Assembly (NCBI GenBank): GCA_030429495.1
Contig: JAUIFH010000003.1
Span: 62,001 to 126,000 of the forward strand
Direction: 5' to 3'
DNA: 64,000 bases
Source of the DNA: Alphaproteobacteria bacterium
GTDB taxonomy: Bacteria > Pseudomonadota > Alphaproteobacteria > Rhodobacterales > Rhodobacteraceae
Position 1 is the stretch's first letter. Every line of letters begins with the position of its first letter. A model generated the notes under the pieces. It worked only from the letters and a program-made list of their open reading frames with translations, was not told the origin of the DNA and did no database searches. Shown one piece after another: positions 49,912-60,919 of the stretch. The position numbers and the translations under genes were made by a program.

Positions 49912-50784
49912 TCAGCCGCGCGCCTCAAGGGCGCGCGCGACGAGGTCTTCGAAATCACCCGGCGAGCGGATGGTGGCCACATCCTCGGCCGTCACGCTGA
50001 CGCCCCAGTTCTGCGCCATCGCTTCGTAGAGCGGCTGGCGGTGGCGCAGCGCGCGTTCGAACATCCAGCGCAGGAAGCCGTCGGGATCGACCTCTGCCTC
50101 GTCCTGTCCGGTTTCCGACAGGTGCTCTGCCCAGCCCGCGCGCAGGAAATCGGGCTGGTAGTACATCGGCTTGGGCGAGGTTCGGGCGCGCCGGATGAGT
50201 TCGGCGGTATGGGCCTCATTCCCGGCGATCCAGACCATCAGCACCGCGTTGGAGAGCGTGCCGAGGACCGGATCGGCAGGATCGGCCGGGTCGACGACCT
50301 CGCAGATCGAACCGCCGGAATCGCAGATGAAATGGTCGTAGCCGTAAAGCGACTGCGCCCGGTCGGCGAAATGCGCGGTGTCGAGAAGCGCGGCGACCTC
50401 CGCCGTCCGGTGCTGATCCTGCCGCCGCATGTATTCATCGAAGGGCAGGCCGCCCTTCGCCGGATCGCCGGGCTTTCCAAGATAGGTGGAAAGCGGCGCG
50501 AGGTTGTTGAAGGTGATGTTGGACGTGATGTGGACACTGTCCGTCATCAGCAATTCGCGCAGAAGCGGCACTTTCATCGCCTCGCGCTTGAAGTTGTCAG
50601 CGATGTGCTCGCCCATGTAGCGGGTGCCGATGCGGTAGTCGATCGAGTAGTGGAACCAGTTCCCGTCCGCGCGCAGCAGGTTCGAGACATGGGTCTTGCC
50701 GAGTCCGGACATCCCGAAAACCAGCACACGCTTACGCGCCGCATCCCGCCATTGCCGTGCCGTTTCGTAGATCATCGTCGCCAT
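49912..50784 (-). CDS. P-loop ATPase/GTPase-like protein of unknown function
   Basis: This 290-residue cytosolic protein has a Walker A motif near the N-terminus (VLVFGMSGLGKTHVSNLL), followed by HYSIDYRIGTRYMGEHI. A Walker B-like acidic segment occurs in YDHFICDSGGSICEVVD. It resembles single-domain kinase-like P-loop proteins but I cannot name a family. The long middle region (FNNLAPLSTYLGKPGDPAKG) is not familiar. It is the gene immediately upstream of metA on the same strand. ATG 50775 (MIYETARQ) is an alternative start. Confidence 0.7.
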   Translation of the reverse strand: MATMIYETARQWRDAARKRVLVFGMSGLGKTHVSNLLRADGNWFHYSIDYRIGTRYMGEHIADNFKREAMKVPLLRELLMTDSVHITSNITFNNLAPLSTYLGKPGDPAKGGLPFDEYMRRQDQHRTAEVAALLDTAHFADRAQSLYGYDHFICDSGGSICEVVDPADPADPVLGTLSNAVLMVWIAGNEAHTAELIRRARTSPKPMYYQPDFLRAGWAEHLSETGQDEAEVDPDGFLRWMFERALRHRQPLYEAMAQNWGVSVTAEDVATIRSPGDFEDLVARALEARG

Positions 50785-50855
50785 CCCGCATTGTCGTGAC
50801 CGCTCCTAACGGCAAGCCGACGGAATTTCACGCGAATTCTGCGCCACAAACGCAA

Positions 50856-50880
50856 ACGGCCCCGCCTGTGGCGGGGCCGT
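50856..50880 (-). terminator. Terminator of the FadL-type gene
   Basis: ACGGCCCCGCC / GGCGGGGCCGT with a TGT loop is a perfect 11-bp stem 20 bases beyond the stop of the outer-membrane gene. On the minus strand it is followed by TTTGCGTTTG, a modest T-rich run. Confidence 0.8.
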
Positions 50881-50900
50881 GCAACGCCCGGTGAAGGACT

Positions 50901-51986
50901 TTAGAACGAATAACCGACCCGGATACCGGCGCCGAAACCCTCGTTGTCGGCGAAGTTCGAACCGATCGTGGTTGTCGTCGCATCGCCGATATCGACATAG
51001 CGGATACCGCCGGTGATCTTGACGTTGTCGATCGTATAGGTCGCCGCCGCGCCGATGCTCTTGTAGCCGTCGGTCGGGCCGAGGTTCCCGACGGGCGAGC
51101 CGTCCGTCTTCTCATACCCGAAGAGCAGCGCGCCGGACCATTGTTCGTTGAACTTGCGGCCGACACCGAGGTTGTAGGTGATGGTGTCGGTCGAATAGGA
51201 CACGATCGGCGCGCCCAGGAACGGCGGCGTGATGTCGGTCGCGGTCCAGTCAACCCAGCGGATCGAGCCGAAAAGCAGCGTATTGGCGGCAATGCCCGTC
51301 TGGAACTCGAGGTTCAAGGACTGCGGCAGTTCCACGTCCATCGTGCCGGTCAGCGGGATCGCCGCGAGGCCCGTTTCGGTTGTGTCGAAACTGTGCTCCA
51401 TCTTGGAGTTGTAGGTCAGCGCGACACGGGCAGCGATTTCCGGCTTTTCCCAAGCCACACCAACCACATAGCCGAGCTGGAGATCGGTGTCGGCGGCGAG
51501 GTTGTAGTTGGTGAACGCGGCCGATACCGCCGGCGCGATGATCTGAAGGTCACCCTTGACGGCCTGAGCGCGCAGACCGCCATAGACCGAGAAGTTCGAC
51601 GGCATCTTGTAACGCAGAAGGCCGGTTACAGCCGTGGAACGAACCTTGGCGTTCGAACCCGCGAACGGGTAGGGCGCGGCACTTGCCGGATAGTCGACAT
51701 CGGCTCCGATCGGCTGGTCGATGATTAGCGCAACGTCGAGCTTGTCGCTGAGCGCCCGCTTGTAGCCGAGCGAATAGGTCAGATAGGACGTGGCCATGTC
51801 GCCGCTCGGCAGGGCGCCGCCGAAGACGCCACTCACGGTCGGGCTGAATGAACCGAGCGTGAACTCGGCATATTCGCCCTGCTCGAACAGGATTGCCACG
51901 GATTGCGCGGAGCGCTCCATGCCGCCGGCCACAGCCGACGTCGCGCTGAGGGCGAGTCCCCCCGCCGCCACTAGTAAACGGTTCAT
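50901..51986 (-). CDS. FadL/OMPP1-family outer-membrane channel
   Basis: This 361-residue beta-barrel protein has a signal peptide (MNRLLVAAGGLALSATSAVA). The mature part begins GGMERSAQSVAILFEQG and has alternating strands ending in an aromatic C-terminus (GYSF), as in outer-membrane barrels. FadL members import long-chain fatty acids or other hydrophobic compounds. I prefer ATG 51986, which leaves AGGG a proper distance; ATG 51995 would abut it. No fatty-acid genes are adjacent. The AT-rich upstream stretch near 52020 probably holds its promoter. Confidence 0.88.
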   Translation of the reverse strand: MNRLLVAAGGLALSATSAVAGGMERSAQSVAILFEQGEYAEFTLGSFSPTVSGVFGGALPSGDMATSYLTYSLGYKRALSDKLDVALIIDQPIGADVDYPASAAPYPFAGSNAKVRSTAVTGLLRYKMPSNFSVYGGLRAQAVKGDLQIIAPAVSAAFTNYNLAADTDLQLGYVVGVAWEKPEIAARVALTYNSKMEHSFDTTETGLAAIPLTGTMDVELPQSLNLEFQTGIAANTLLFGSIRWVDWTATDITPPFLGAPIVSYSTDTITYNLGVGRKFNEQWSGALLFGYEKTDGSPVGNLGPTDGYKSIGAAATYTIDNVKITGGIRYVDIGDATTTTIGSNFADNEGFGAGIRVGYSF

Positions 51987-52089
51987 TTTTTTCATCCCTA
52001 ACGGTAGTGATTGCGACAGTTTTTTTTATTTTAGCCTAGGCGCCGTGTTTCCCGCCCGTCAATCAATGACGTAACGTTCGATAATCCCG

Positions 52090-52980
52090 TCATGTGGATT
52101 TTACGTTACGGAACTCCGATCCGGCGCGGATATTGATCCAGTTCGCCGCGATGATGATGGCGCCGCCGACAAGAACCCAAAGGTCGAGCGGCTCCGAGTA
52201 GAACGCCGTCCCGACGAGCGCGATGACCGGCAGGCGCAGGAAGTCCACCGGTGCCACGACCGATGCCGGCGCGAGGCTCAGGGCCTTCGTCAGGCTGAAA
52301 TGCGCGATCAGGCCGGCAAGGCCCATGACGATCACCCACGGCAGAACCGCGCGCGACGGCAGTGCGACTTGTCCGTCATATCCCGCGCAGATCAGGCCGA
52401 AGAGGGTCTGCATGGTGGCGAGCCAGAACAGGATGCAGATGATTGTCGTCACCCGCGTAAGCCGCTTGGTGACGATCGAGGTGCCGGCGAAACCCACCGC
52501 GCAGAGCAGGGCGGCAAGCAGGCCGACGGACAGCCCGCCCGACCCGAATGGCTGCGCCACGATCAGGATGCCGGTGAAGCCAATCGCAACGGCAAGCAAT
52601 TTTTTCCGGGTGAGTTGCTCGGACAGGAAGAATGGCGCGGACAGCGCGAGGATGAGTGGATTCGAGAACTCAACCGCGAAAAGTTGGGCGAGCGGGATTA
52701 GCGCCAGCGCATAGAGCCAGAGATTCTGCGCGGCGAAATGGATCACATTGCGAAGCGCGTGGAGCTTGAGGTCGGCGGTGCCGATCTCGCGCCAGCGGCC
52801 CGTTGCGGCGGCGACCACGACGACGACGATAACGCCGATCAGTGAGCGGTAGAACATCATCTCGAACGTGTCGAGCGCCCCGCCGATTTCGCGGCCCGAA
52901 ATCGCCAGGAACGAAAACCCGATGATGGAGCCGGTCATCCACAAGGCCCCTGCAAGGGGCCGGTTCTGCTGTTCGCTCAT
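52090..52980 (-). CDS. EamA/DMT-family permease
   Basis: This 296-residue protein has ten predicted helices in two EamA repeats (about residues 10-140 and 150-285). It begins at 52980 (MSEQQNRPLAG); the track adds seven residues. Conserved features are FYRSLIGVIVVVVV, PLAQLFAVEFSNPLI, the two AL/G-rich helices, and a C-terminal repeat with VAPVDFLRLPVIALVG. It likely exports a small metabolite or amino acid; the substrate is unknown. It is divergent from the TehA-like gene across a 226-base gap in which I see no clear operator. Confidence 0.87.
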   Translation of the reverse strand: MSEQQNRPLAGALWMTGSIIGFSFLAISGREIGGALDTFEMMFYRSLIGVIVVVVVAAATGRWREIGTADLKLHALRNVIHFAAQNLWLYALALIPLAQLFAVEFSNPLILALSAPFFLSEQLTRKKLLAVAIGFTGILIVAQPFGSGGLSVGLLAALLCAVGFAGTSIVTKRLTRVTTIICILFWLATMQTLFGLICAGYDGQVALPSRAVLPWVIVMGLAGLIAHFSLTKALSLAPASVVAPVDFLRLPVIALVGTAFYSEPLDLWVLVGGAIIIAANWINIRAGSEFRNVKST

Positions 52981-53206
52981 GTCGGCTCCGCCTCGCCCCA
53001 CGCGCCGGAAGTTGCGTCCATGCTCCGGGTAGCGCGAACGGCGCAGGCATGAAAGGCCGCTGGATCATTGGTGCAGCAGGCCACCGGCGGACCGCGACCG
53101 AAAAGCCGCAGGCCGCGGGAAAATGGCCAATCGCAACTCCTCGCCCCTCGCCTGAGGGCTGCGCGAGCGCCATCTTGGCGGCAGAAGGAAGAAGGGGATA
53201 CGGACC

Positions 53207-54172
53207 ATGACGTTCAAGCCTCCGGCGCCCACGCCCGCCGGGTTGTGGCGGCGCACACCACCGGCGATCTTTCCGCCGATCATGGGATTGTTCGGTCTGG
53301 GCCTTGCCTGGCGGCGTGCGGCAGACACGCTCGCCGTCACCTACGGTCCGGCAGAGGCGATTATCGGCGCGGTCACGCTGCTGTTTCTCTTCGCCTTTCT
53401 TGCCTATCTCGTGAAGACCGCGCGCCGGCCGGCGGTCGTGCTCGAAGATCTGCGCATCCTTCCGGGGCGCGCCGGGATCGGGGCCATGGTTCTGTGCTTC
53501 TATCTGATGTCCATAGCGCTTGAGCCCTACGGGACGGCCGTCGCCCGCGCGATCTTCTTCGGGGGGCTGGGCCTGCACACGCTATTGGTTCTTGTCCTCA
53601 TTTATCGGCTCGCCACCGGGCCCGCCGAACAGCGGCGGGTCACCCCGGTCTGGCATCTGAATTTCGTGGGCTTCATCATCGGCGCGCTGGCCGCGATTCA
53701 GTTCGGCTATTATCTGCTTTGCCTCTCGCTCTTCACCATAACGCTGTTCATCGCGGCCTTTATCTGGGCAGCAAGCGCGGACCAGGGCCTCCGGGAAACC
53801 GTGCCGGCGCCACTCAGGCCGTTGCTTGCCATCCACCTCGCGCCGGCCGCGCTGCTCGGCCTTGTCGCCGGCGCAATGGGATTGACAACCGCCGCGCAGT
53901 TCTTCGCGGCAATCGCCGCGGCCATTCTTCTGTGGCTGGTGATCCGGGCCCGCTGGCTGACCGCGGCCGGGTTCTCGCCGCTTTGGGGCGCGTTCACCTT
54001 TCCGCTTGCAGCCGCGGCCTCACTCTGGCTCACGCTCGGAGGCGTATGGCTTTGGCCGGGCATTGGCGCGCTGGTCGCGGCCACGCTGATGATCCCCGCA
54101 ATCACGTTCCGGGTGCTCCGACTTTGGGCGCGGGGGCAACTGGCCATCAAGACCAACGCCGCCATCGCCTGA
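53207..54172 (+). CDS. TehA/SLAC1-family transporter (tellurite-resistance/dicarboxylate type)
   Basis: This 321-residue membrane protein has ten helices in the TDT/SLAC1 fold. It opens with PPAIFPPIMGLFGLGLAWRR, the start of the first helix. The internal HLAPAALLGL and FSPLWGAFTFPLAAAAS repeats are typical of TehA-like proteins. Such channels pass anions (nitrate, chloride, dicarboxylates); bacterial forms can raise tellurite tolerance. The substrate cannot be told. It ends facing the GATase gene, with an inverted repeat between. Confidence 0.85.
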   Translation: MTFKPPAPTPAGLWRRTPPAIFPPIMGLFGLGLAWRRAADTLAVTYGPAEAIIGAVTLLFLFAFLAYLVKTARRPAVVLEDLRILPGRAGIGAMVLCFYLMSIALEPYGTAVARAIFFGGLGLHTLLVLVLIYRLATGPAEQRRVTPVWHLNFVGFIIGALAAIQFGYYLLCLSLFTITLFIAAFIWAASADQGLRETVPAPLRPLLAIHLAPAALLGLVAGAMGLTTAAQFFAAIAAAILLWLVIRARWLTAAGFSPLWGAFTFPLAAAASLWLTLGGVWLWPGIGALVAATLMIPAITFRVLRLWARGQLAIKTNAAIA

Positions 54173-54204
54173 GGCGTTTCGGGCTTCCATTGAAACAGCA
54201 ACGT

Positions 54205-54237
54205 TCAGCATTCGAACGAAAGAGGTTCGAATGCTGA
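54205..54237. repeat. 13-bp perfect inverted repeat between convergent genes
   Basis: TCAGCATTCGAAC / GTTCGAATGCTGA with a GAAAGAG spacer. There is no U-run on either side, so it is not a standard terminator, although it lies between two converging stop codons. Its composition is lower in GC than the surroundings. Confidence 0.6.
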
Positions 54238-54258
54238 TCCGGTGCAAACAAAAACACC

Positions 54259-54957
54259 TTAGATCAACGCGACCCAGGCCCTCGCGATGGCAAGCCCGGC
54301 ATCATCCGCGGCGGGGCCAAGTACCGCCGCCATCTCCGGATGGGCGGCGGCCCAGCCGGGATGCATCGCCTCGGCAGCAGCCGCGGCTTCCCGCGACCAT
54401 TGGGCGACGACGTCGCGGCTCGCCTCGAAATGGAACTGGGTTCCGTAAGTCGCGCGCCCGATGCGGAAGGCCTGATGCGCGACCGCACCGGACCGTGCCA
54501 GATGGCACGCCGTTTCGGGCAGGGTGAACGTGTCGCTGTGCCATTGAAAGGTTCGGAACTCGGCCCCGGCTGCGGCAAGGACGGGATCGTCGCGCCCGGC
54601 TTCCGTCACGCTCACATTCTGCCAGCCAAATTCCGGCGCGGTGCCAAGGATGTTCCGCGCACCGTAGCCGCGCGCGAGGATCTGCGAACCCAGGCAAATG
54701 CCAAGGACGGCACGGTCCGCCGCACCGAAGTCGCGCATCAGGGTCGCGAGCGCGCCGAGATAGGGGTGGCTATCATCGGCCCGCGCCGATTGCTCTCCGC
54801 CGAAGACGACCAGCGCGTCGAAATCCGCGGGTCCGTCCGGCAGTGCTTCGCCCGCATGCGGACGGAACACGCGGGTTTTGGCCCCGGCTTCGTCAAGCGC
54901 CACGCCGACCTGGCCGAAATGCGTGCCCGCCATGTTCTCGACGATCGCGACTCGCAT
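54259..54957 (-). CDS. Class I glutamine amidotransferase-like protein
   Basis: This 232-residue GATase1 domain starts at 54957 after AAGGAG; the 46 extra track residues are not homologous. It has the nucleophile elbow VLGICLGSQILARGYG, the oxyanion-side VVFGGEQSA and the catalytic His in TQFHFEASRDV. It resembles GMP-synthase-type glutaminase domains that stand alone, some of which hydrolyse gamma-glutamyl compounds. The next gene is guaB, divergently oriented, but this is not GuaA (no ATP-PPase domain). The function is unresolved. Confidence 0.85.
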   Translation of the reverse strand: MRVAIVENMAGTHFGQVGVALDEAGAKTRVFRPHAGEALPDGPADFDALVVFGGEQSARADDSHPYLGALATLMRDFGAADRAVLGICLGSQILARGYGARNILGTAPEFGWQNVSVTEAGRDDPVLAAAGAEFRTFQWHSDTFTLPETACHLARSGAVAHQAFRIGRATYGTQFHFEASRDVVAQWSREAAAAAEAMHPGWAAAHPEMAAVLGPAADDAGLAIARAWVALI

Positions 54958-55037
54958 CTGCGTCTCCTTCCAAACCCTCCGGGTGATTGACCATGCCGCT
55001 GGGCATTGTGCAACGCCCCGGCTGCGGCCGGAACTAG

Positions 55038-56555
<1,518 letters not shown>

Positions 56556-56613
56556 ACACGCAGGGATTCAAGATGTTGCACGGCGTTCCTCGCGAGGTTG
56601 AGGGGGCGGTCGC

Positions 56614-57807
56614 ATGACCCCCTCGGCGCGGGTCGCGGCTGCGGCGGGAATTCTCGACGACATCCTCGCCGGTGCGCCGGCCGAGCGGGCGCTGACCAAC
56701 TGGGCGCGCGGTAACCGTTTCGCCGGCTCGGGCGACCGCAATGCGATCCGCGATCATGTGTTCGACGCGCTGCGCTGCCTACGGTCCCACACCGCGCATG
56801 CCGGTGCGGCATCGCCATCGGGCCGGGCGCTGATGATTGGCGGCATCGCCGCCGCCGGCGGCGATCCGGACACGGTTTTTACCGGCGACGGCTACGGGCC
56901 GGCACCAATGACGCAGGCCGAACGCGACGCCCTTGCCGCAGCGCCGGGAGTGGGGACCTGGCCCGAGGCGGTCGCGCTCGATTGCCCCGACTGGCTGGTC
57001 CCCGCGCTACGCGGGTCGCTCGGACCCGATTTTGCATCCGTGATGGTGGCGATGCAGCGGCGGGCGCCGGCCTTTCTCCGCGTCAATGCCGCGCGGGCCG
57101 CGCGCGAGCAGGCCGCCGAAGCGCTTGCCGCCGAGGGCATCGCGACCACGCCTCATCCGCTAGCGAGCCTCGCACTTGAAGCGACTGTAAATGCACGGAA
57201 AGTCAGTGGATCTAGCGTCTATCGCGACGGGCTCGTCGAACTTCAGGATGTGAGCCCGCAGGCTGCTGTGGAGGCCCTTCCGCTCCGCGCGGGCCACCGC
57301 GTTCTCGACTATTGCGCGGGCGGCGGCGGAAAGACGCTGGCGATGGCCGCCCGCTGCCCCGGCACGTATGACGCGCATGACACCGATCCGTCGCGGATGC
57401 GCGATCTGCCGGTCCGTGCCCGCCGCGCCGGGGTCGATGTCTCGCTTCGCCGGGATGCGGAGCTTGCACCCGGCGGCTATGACCTCGTTCTGCTGGACGT
57501 GCCCTGTTCGGGGACAGGAACATGGCGCCGCGCGCCGGATGCGCGCTGGACGCTGACCTCGGAGCGGCTGGCCGGTCTCGTCACCCTTCAGGCAGCGATA
57601 CTCGACCGCGCCCACGGCTTCGTGGCACCCGGCGGGACGCTCGCCTACATGACCTGTTCTCTCCTGAATGCGGAGAACGGCGACCAGGTCGCGGACTTCC
57701 TCCGGCGCTCGCCCGGCTGGCGGCTTCTGCATGAACGGCGGTTCACGCCTCTGGATGGCGGTGACGGATTCTACAGCGCTCACTTGACGCGTGCCACAGG
57801 ACCATAA
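56614..57807 (+). CDS. RsmB/NOP-family RNA cytosine-5 methyltransferase
   Basis: This 397-residue SAM-dependent enzyme has an N-terminal NusB-like helical domain and the SAM site VLDYCAGGGGKTLAMAARC. The two catalytic cysteines are in LLDVPCSGTGTWRRAPD and MTCSLLNAENGDQV. These features match 16S rRNA m5C967 methylase (RsmB) and relatives. The Rossmann part is complete. It follows guaB after 58 bases and may share its transcript. The exact rRNA site is inferred. Confidence 0.9.
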   Translation: MTPSARVAAAAGILDDILAGAPAERALTNWARGNRFAGSGDRNAIRDHVFDALRCLRSHTAHAGAASPSGRALMIGGIAAAGGDPDTVFTGDGYGPAPMTQAERDALAAAPGVGTWPEAVALDCPDWLVPALRGSLGPDFASVMVAMQRRAPAFLRVNAARAAREQAAEALAAEGIATTPHPLASLALEATVNARKVSGSSVYRDGLVELQDVSPQAAVEALPLRAGHRVLDYCAGGGGKTLAMAARCPGTYDAHDTDPSRMRDLPVRARRAGVDVSLRRDAELAPGGYDLVLLDVPCSGTGTWRRAPDARWTLTSERLAGLVTLQAAILDRAHGFVAPGGTLAYMTCSLLNAENGDQVADFLRRSPGWRLLHERRFTPLDGGDGFYSAHLTRATGP

Positions 57808-57904
57808 TACTCAATTTTTAGTTGTGTTTCGACACCGGTTAATTGCCGTTTAAGCATTTCGGGTCCGAATGCACGGGGAACCGAATCTTGAAGGAGGCAC
57901 GTGG

Positions 57905-60211
57905 GTGTCACATCCGGCGCTTTCTCCGCACCCTTTGATCCGCACCGCAATGACGTTTGCGCCGCGGATTCGCTATCTCCTCGCCGCGGCGGCAGGCAGT
58001 GCGGCACTTGCGCTCGGATTCGCGGGCGGCATCATCGGTTTGGCGGGGCTGTCGGCGGCCGGGACATTCGCGATGCTCGCGGTCCTCATCTTCGGCCTTT
58101 CGGCCAGCCATGGCCGGTCCTACCGGGATCTTCAGGGCCAGATCGCGGAATTCATCGCCCATGACGCCTCCCCAAGCTTCACGACCGATGCGGAGGGAGA
58201 GATCGGCACCTGCAACCACGCGGCGGAAGGGCGTTTCGGCGCCTGCGCCGGTCAGACGCTCGCGGCGACGCTGACCGAGGTCTTTGCCAACCCCGCTGCC
58301 ATTCTGTTCCGGCTTCAGAACCGGGCTGAGGCGACCGGCGCCGCGCATGAGGATCTCGTGACCCGCCGCGGTCATGTCCGGCTTGCCGTCCACCGCGTTG
58401 GCGAGGCAGGATTTCTCTGGCGGCTTGAGGACATGGCCGAACGCGCGGCGGGCGGGCGCGGGGCAGAGACGATCAGTATTCCGATGCTGACCGTGTCCAA
58501 GACCGGCACGATCCTGTTCATGAACGAGGCATTGCGCAGGCTGGTCGGAGCGCGGGTTCGGACACTCGACCGGATCTTCGCCGACCTTCCCGTACGGCCC
58601 GGGGAAGAGCATGAGATTTCGGGGGCGAAAGGGCCGGTGCGCGCGCTCGTCGCTTCGGTCGAAAGCGCCGGCGGCCGGCGTGAGCTCTACTTTCTTCCTG
58701 CGGCCGAAACCGCTGGCCATTCAGCCGATCCGACCGCGTTCGAGACGTTGCCCGTCGCGCTTCTGCGCCTCGATGCCGAGGGTCGGCTTTGCGAGGCAAA
58801 CCGCGCCGCGCGCACCCTTCTCGGGGAGGCGCGGCCCGGCACCGAACTCGCGAACCTTCTCGAAGGGCTCGGCCGGCCGGTCGGCGACTGGCTGGCCGAC
58901 ACGATCGCCGGCCGCGGCAATCGTCGGCCCGAGGTTCTTCGGGTGCGGCGTACGGATGCCGACACCTATCTTCAGGTCACGCTGACCCGGGTCATTCAGG
59001 ACGGTCAGCCGGCGCTGGTCGCGGTTTTGTCGGATGCAACCCAGTTCAAGACGCTCGAGGCGCAGTTCGTCCAGAGCCAGAAGATGCAGGCGATCGGGCA
59101 GCTCGCCGGTGGTGTCGCACATGATTTCAACAATCTCCTGACCGCGATCTCGGGCCATTGCGACCTGCTGCTGCTGCGCCATGACAAGGGCGATCCGGAC
59201 TATGGCGACCTCGTTCAGATCAATCAGAACGCCAACCGCGCGGCGAGCCTTGTCGGCCAGCTCCTTGCGTTCTCGCGCAAGCAGACGCTGACGCCGACTG
59301 TCCTCGATTTGCGCGACACCCTGTCTGACCTTGCCCATCTGCTCAACCGACTTGTGGGGGAGCGGGTCCGGCTGACCCTGTCGCATGACCCGGACCTTTC
59401 CCCGATCCGCGCCGACAAGCGGCAACTGGAACAGGTCATCATGAACCTTGTCGTCAACGCCCGCGATGCGATGCCCGAAGGCGGCGAGATCCGGATCGAG
59501 ACCGAAACGGTGACCCTTTCGGAGGAGATGCGCCGTGATCGGGCGACGCTTGCCCCGGGCGACTATGTCGTCGTGCGGGTCAGCGACGAGGGGACCGGCA
59601 TTGCGCCGAAACAGCTGCCGAAGATATTCGAGCCGTTCTTCACGACCAAGCGACAGGGCGAGGGGACCGGCCTCGGCTTGTCGACCGCCTATGGTATCGT
59701 AAAACAGACTGGAGGGTTCATCTTTTGCGACAGCGTGCAGGGCCGGGGATCGACCTTCACGCTATTCTTCCCTGCCTACGACCAACCCGACGAGGCCGTG
59801 GCGGAACCCGCGCCGGTTCCGGCCCCGCGCAGGACATCGCAAAACGGCGAAGGCGTCGTCCTTCTGGTCGAGGACGAGGCGCCGGTGCGTGCGTTCGCCA
59901 GCCGGGCGCTGCGAATGCGAGGCTATACCGTCATCGAGGCCGAAAGCGCGGAAGAGGCGCTGGCGATGCTGGAGGACGATCGTCTTGCGGTGGACGTATT
60001 CGTGACGGACGTCATCATGCCGGGTATGGACGGCCCGTCCTGGGTGCGCGAGGCGCTGAAGGAACGGCCCGACACCCGTGTCGTCTTCGTATCCGGCTAT
60101 TCCGAGGAAAGCCTGACGCAGAACCGCGAGAGGATCCCCAATTCGGTGTTCCTGCCAAAGCCGTTCTCGCTCAGCGAACTTACCGCGACCGTGCGGGGGC
60201 AGTTGCACTGA
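57905..60211 (+). CDS. cckA: CckA-type hybrid histidine kinase
   Basis: This 768-residue hybrid kinase heads the CtrA phosphorelay in alphaproteobacteria. I start it at GTG 57905, seven bases after AAGGAGG; the track ATG 57869 has no site. Two membrane helices (about 25-67) are followed by PAS-like domains, then HisKA with His406 in GGVAHDFNNLLTAISGHC. The HATPase has NLVVNARDAMPEGG and GEGTGLGLSTAYGIVKQTGG, and the receiver has Asp702 (VFVTDVIMPGMDG). The motif around His406 is nearly diagnostic of CckA. An AT-rich 97-base gap upstream likely holds its promoter. ChpT and CtrA are not in the window. Confidence 0.93.
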   Translation: MSHPALSPHPLIRTAMTFAPRIRYLLAAAAGSAALALGFAGGIIGLAGLSAAGTFAMLAVLIFGLSASHGRSYRDLQGQIAEFIAHDASPSFTTDAEGEIGTCNHAAEGRFGACAGQTLAATLTEVFANPAAILFRLQNRAEATGAAHEDLVTRRGHVRLAVHRVGEAGFLWRLEDMAERAAGGRGAETISIPMLTVSKTGTILFMNEALRRLVGARVRTLDRIFADLPVRPGEEHEISGAKGPVRALVASVESAGGRRELYFLPAAETAGHSADPTAFETLPVALLRLDAEGRLCEANRAARTLLGEARPGTELANLLEGLGRPVGDWLADTIAGRGNRRPEVLRVRRTDADTYLQVTLTRVIQDGQPALVAVLSDATQFKTLEAQFVQSQKMQAIGQLAGGVAHDFNNLLTAISGHCDLLLLRHDKGDPDYGDLVQINQNANRAASLVGQLLAFSRKQTLTPTVLDLRDTLSDLAHLLNRLVGERVRLTLSHDPDLSPIRADKRQLEQVIMNLVVNARDAMPEGGEIRIETETVTLSEEMRRDRATLAPGDYVVVRVSDEGTGIAPKQLPKIFEPFFTTKRQGEGTGLGLSTAYGIVKQTGGFIFCDSVQGRGSTFTLFFPAYDQPDEAVAEPAPVPAPRRTSQNGEGVVLLVEDEAPVRAFASRALRMRGYTVIEAESAEEALAMLEDDRLAVDVFVTDVIMPGMDGPSWVREALKERPDTRVVFVSGYSEESLTQNRERIPNSVFLPKPFSLSELTATVRGQLH

Positions 60212-60219
60212 GAGGCGGC

Positions 60220-60825
60220 TCAGCCGGCGGCGTCAGCCTTCAGCGTCTCGTAAAGCGCGAAGTCACGCCAGTAATCCGCCCGGAGCCGCGCCTCAAGATC
60301 CGGCGCGAGGTCTAGCTGCCCCTCGGGCGAGACATTGAGCCTTGGCAGCGAGATTTCGCAATCGAGGCGGTCTTCGAGAAAGGCCACGAAACTACCCATG
60401 TCGTCGTAGCGGAACAGCCGGTCCACCCCGGGTCCCTTGTCCGGGACAAGAAAGCGGCTTTGCCGCCCGACATTGGCGAATTCGGGCTGCGGTTCGGACA
60501 GATAGCCCTCGACGAAGCTGTTGAACGTAATCCCGACCGTGCTGCGCTCCGGCCGGCTGCCATTCACGCGCTGGCGGTATCGATACCAGCTTCCGAGCCA
60601 GTCGAGCGGCTCGCGCATCACCGCGACGACAAGAAAGTCCTCGTCCGCGGCCTTCTCGAGATAGGGCGCGAGATAGCGCCAGTATCGGAAGGCCGACGTG
60701 TGCTTGAGTTCCGGCGGACGTTGAATCACGACGCTCGCCAGCGGCTCCAACGCGGCCTCGATGGCGGTCGAGCCTGTCTTGGGTGTCGCCAGATAGACCA
60801 GCCTTTGCTTCCAGAAAACCAGCAT
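60220..60825 (-). CDS. PAPS-dependent sulfotransferase family protein
   Basis: This 201-residue cytosolic sulfotransferase starts at 60825 after AAAGG. The 5'-phosphosulfate-binding motif is [16 protein letters not shown] and the 3'-phosphate-binding segment is [19 protein letters not shown]. It should transfer sulfuryl groups from PAPS to a carbohydrate or small acceptor. The gene is small compared with eukaryotic enzymes but complete for this bacterial family. It sits convergent with cckA and divergent from recA, a location I associate with Rhodobacterales. The window therefore encodes PAPS-type and ASST-type sulfotransferases plus a sulfatase. Confidence 0.88.
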   Translation of the reverse strand: MLVFWKQRLVYLATPKTGSTAIEAALEPLASVVIQRPPELKHTSAFRYWRYLAPYLEKAADEDFLVVAVMREPLDWLGSWYRYRQRVNGSRPERSTVGITFNSFVEGYLSEPQPEFANVGRQSRFLVPDKGPGVDRLFRYDDMGSFVAFLEDRLDCEISLPRLNVSPEGQLDLAPDLEARLRADYWRDFALYETLKADAAG

Positions 60826-60919
60826 GCCGCGCCTTTCCTTGCCGCCCGTAACGGAATCCACATCGCCGTTAACTAAAGATTTACCGGATGGAGAAAAAGT
60901 CGATTTTCAGAAATTACGG

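Noticed and set aside
48871-50799. 642-residue plus-strand ORF across metA and the P-loop gene
   Set aside because: It spans two recognisable minus-strand genes and has shadow composition.
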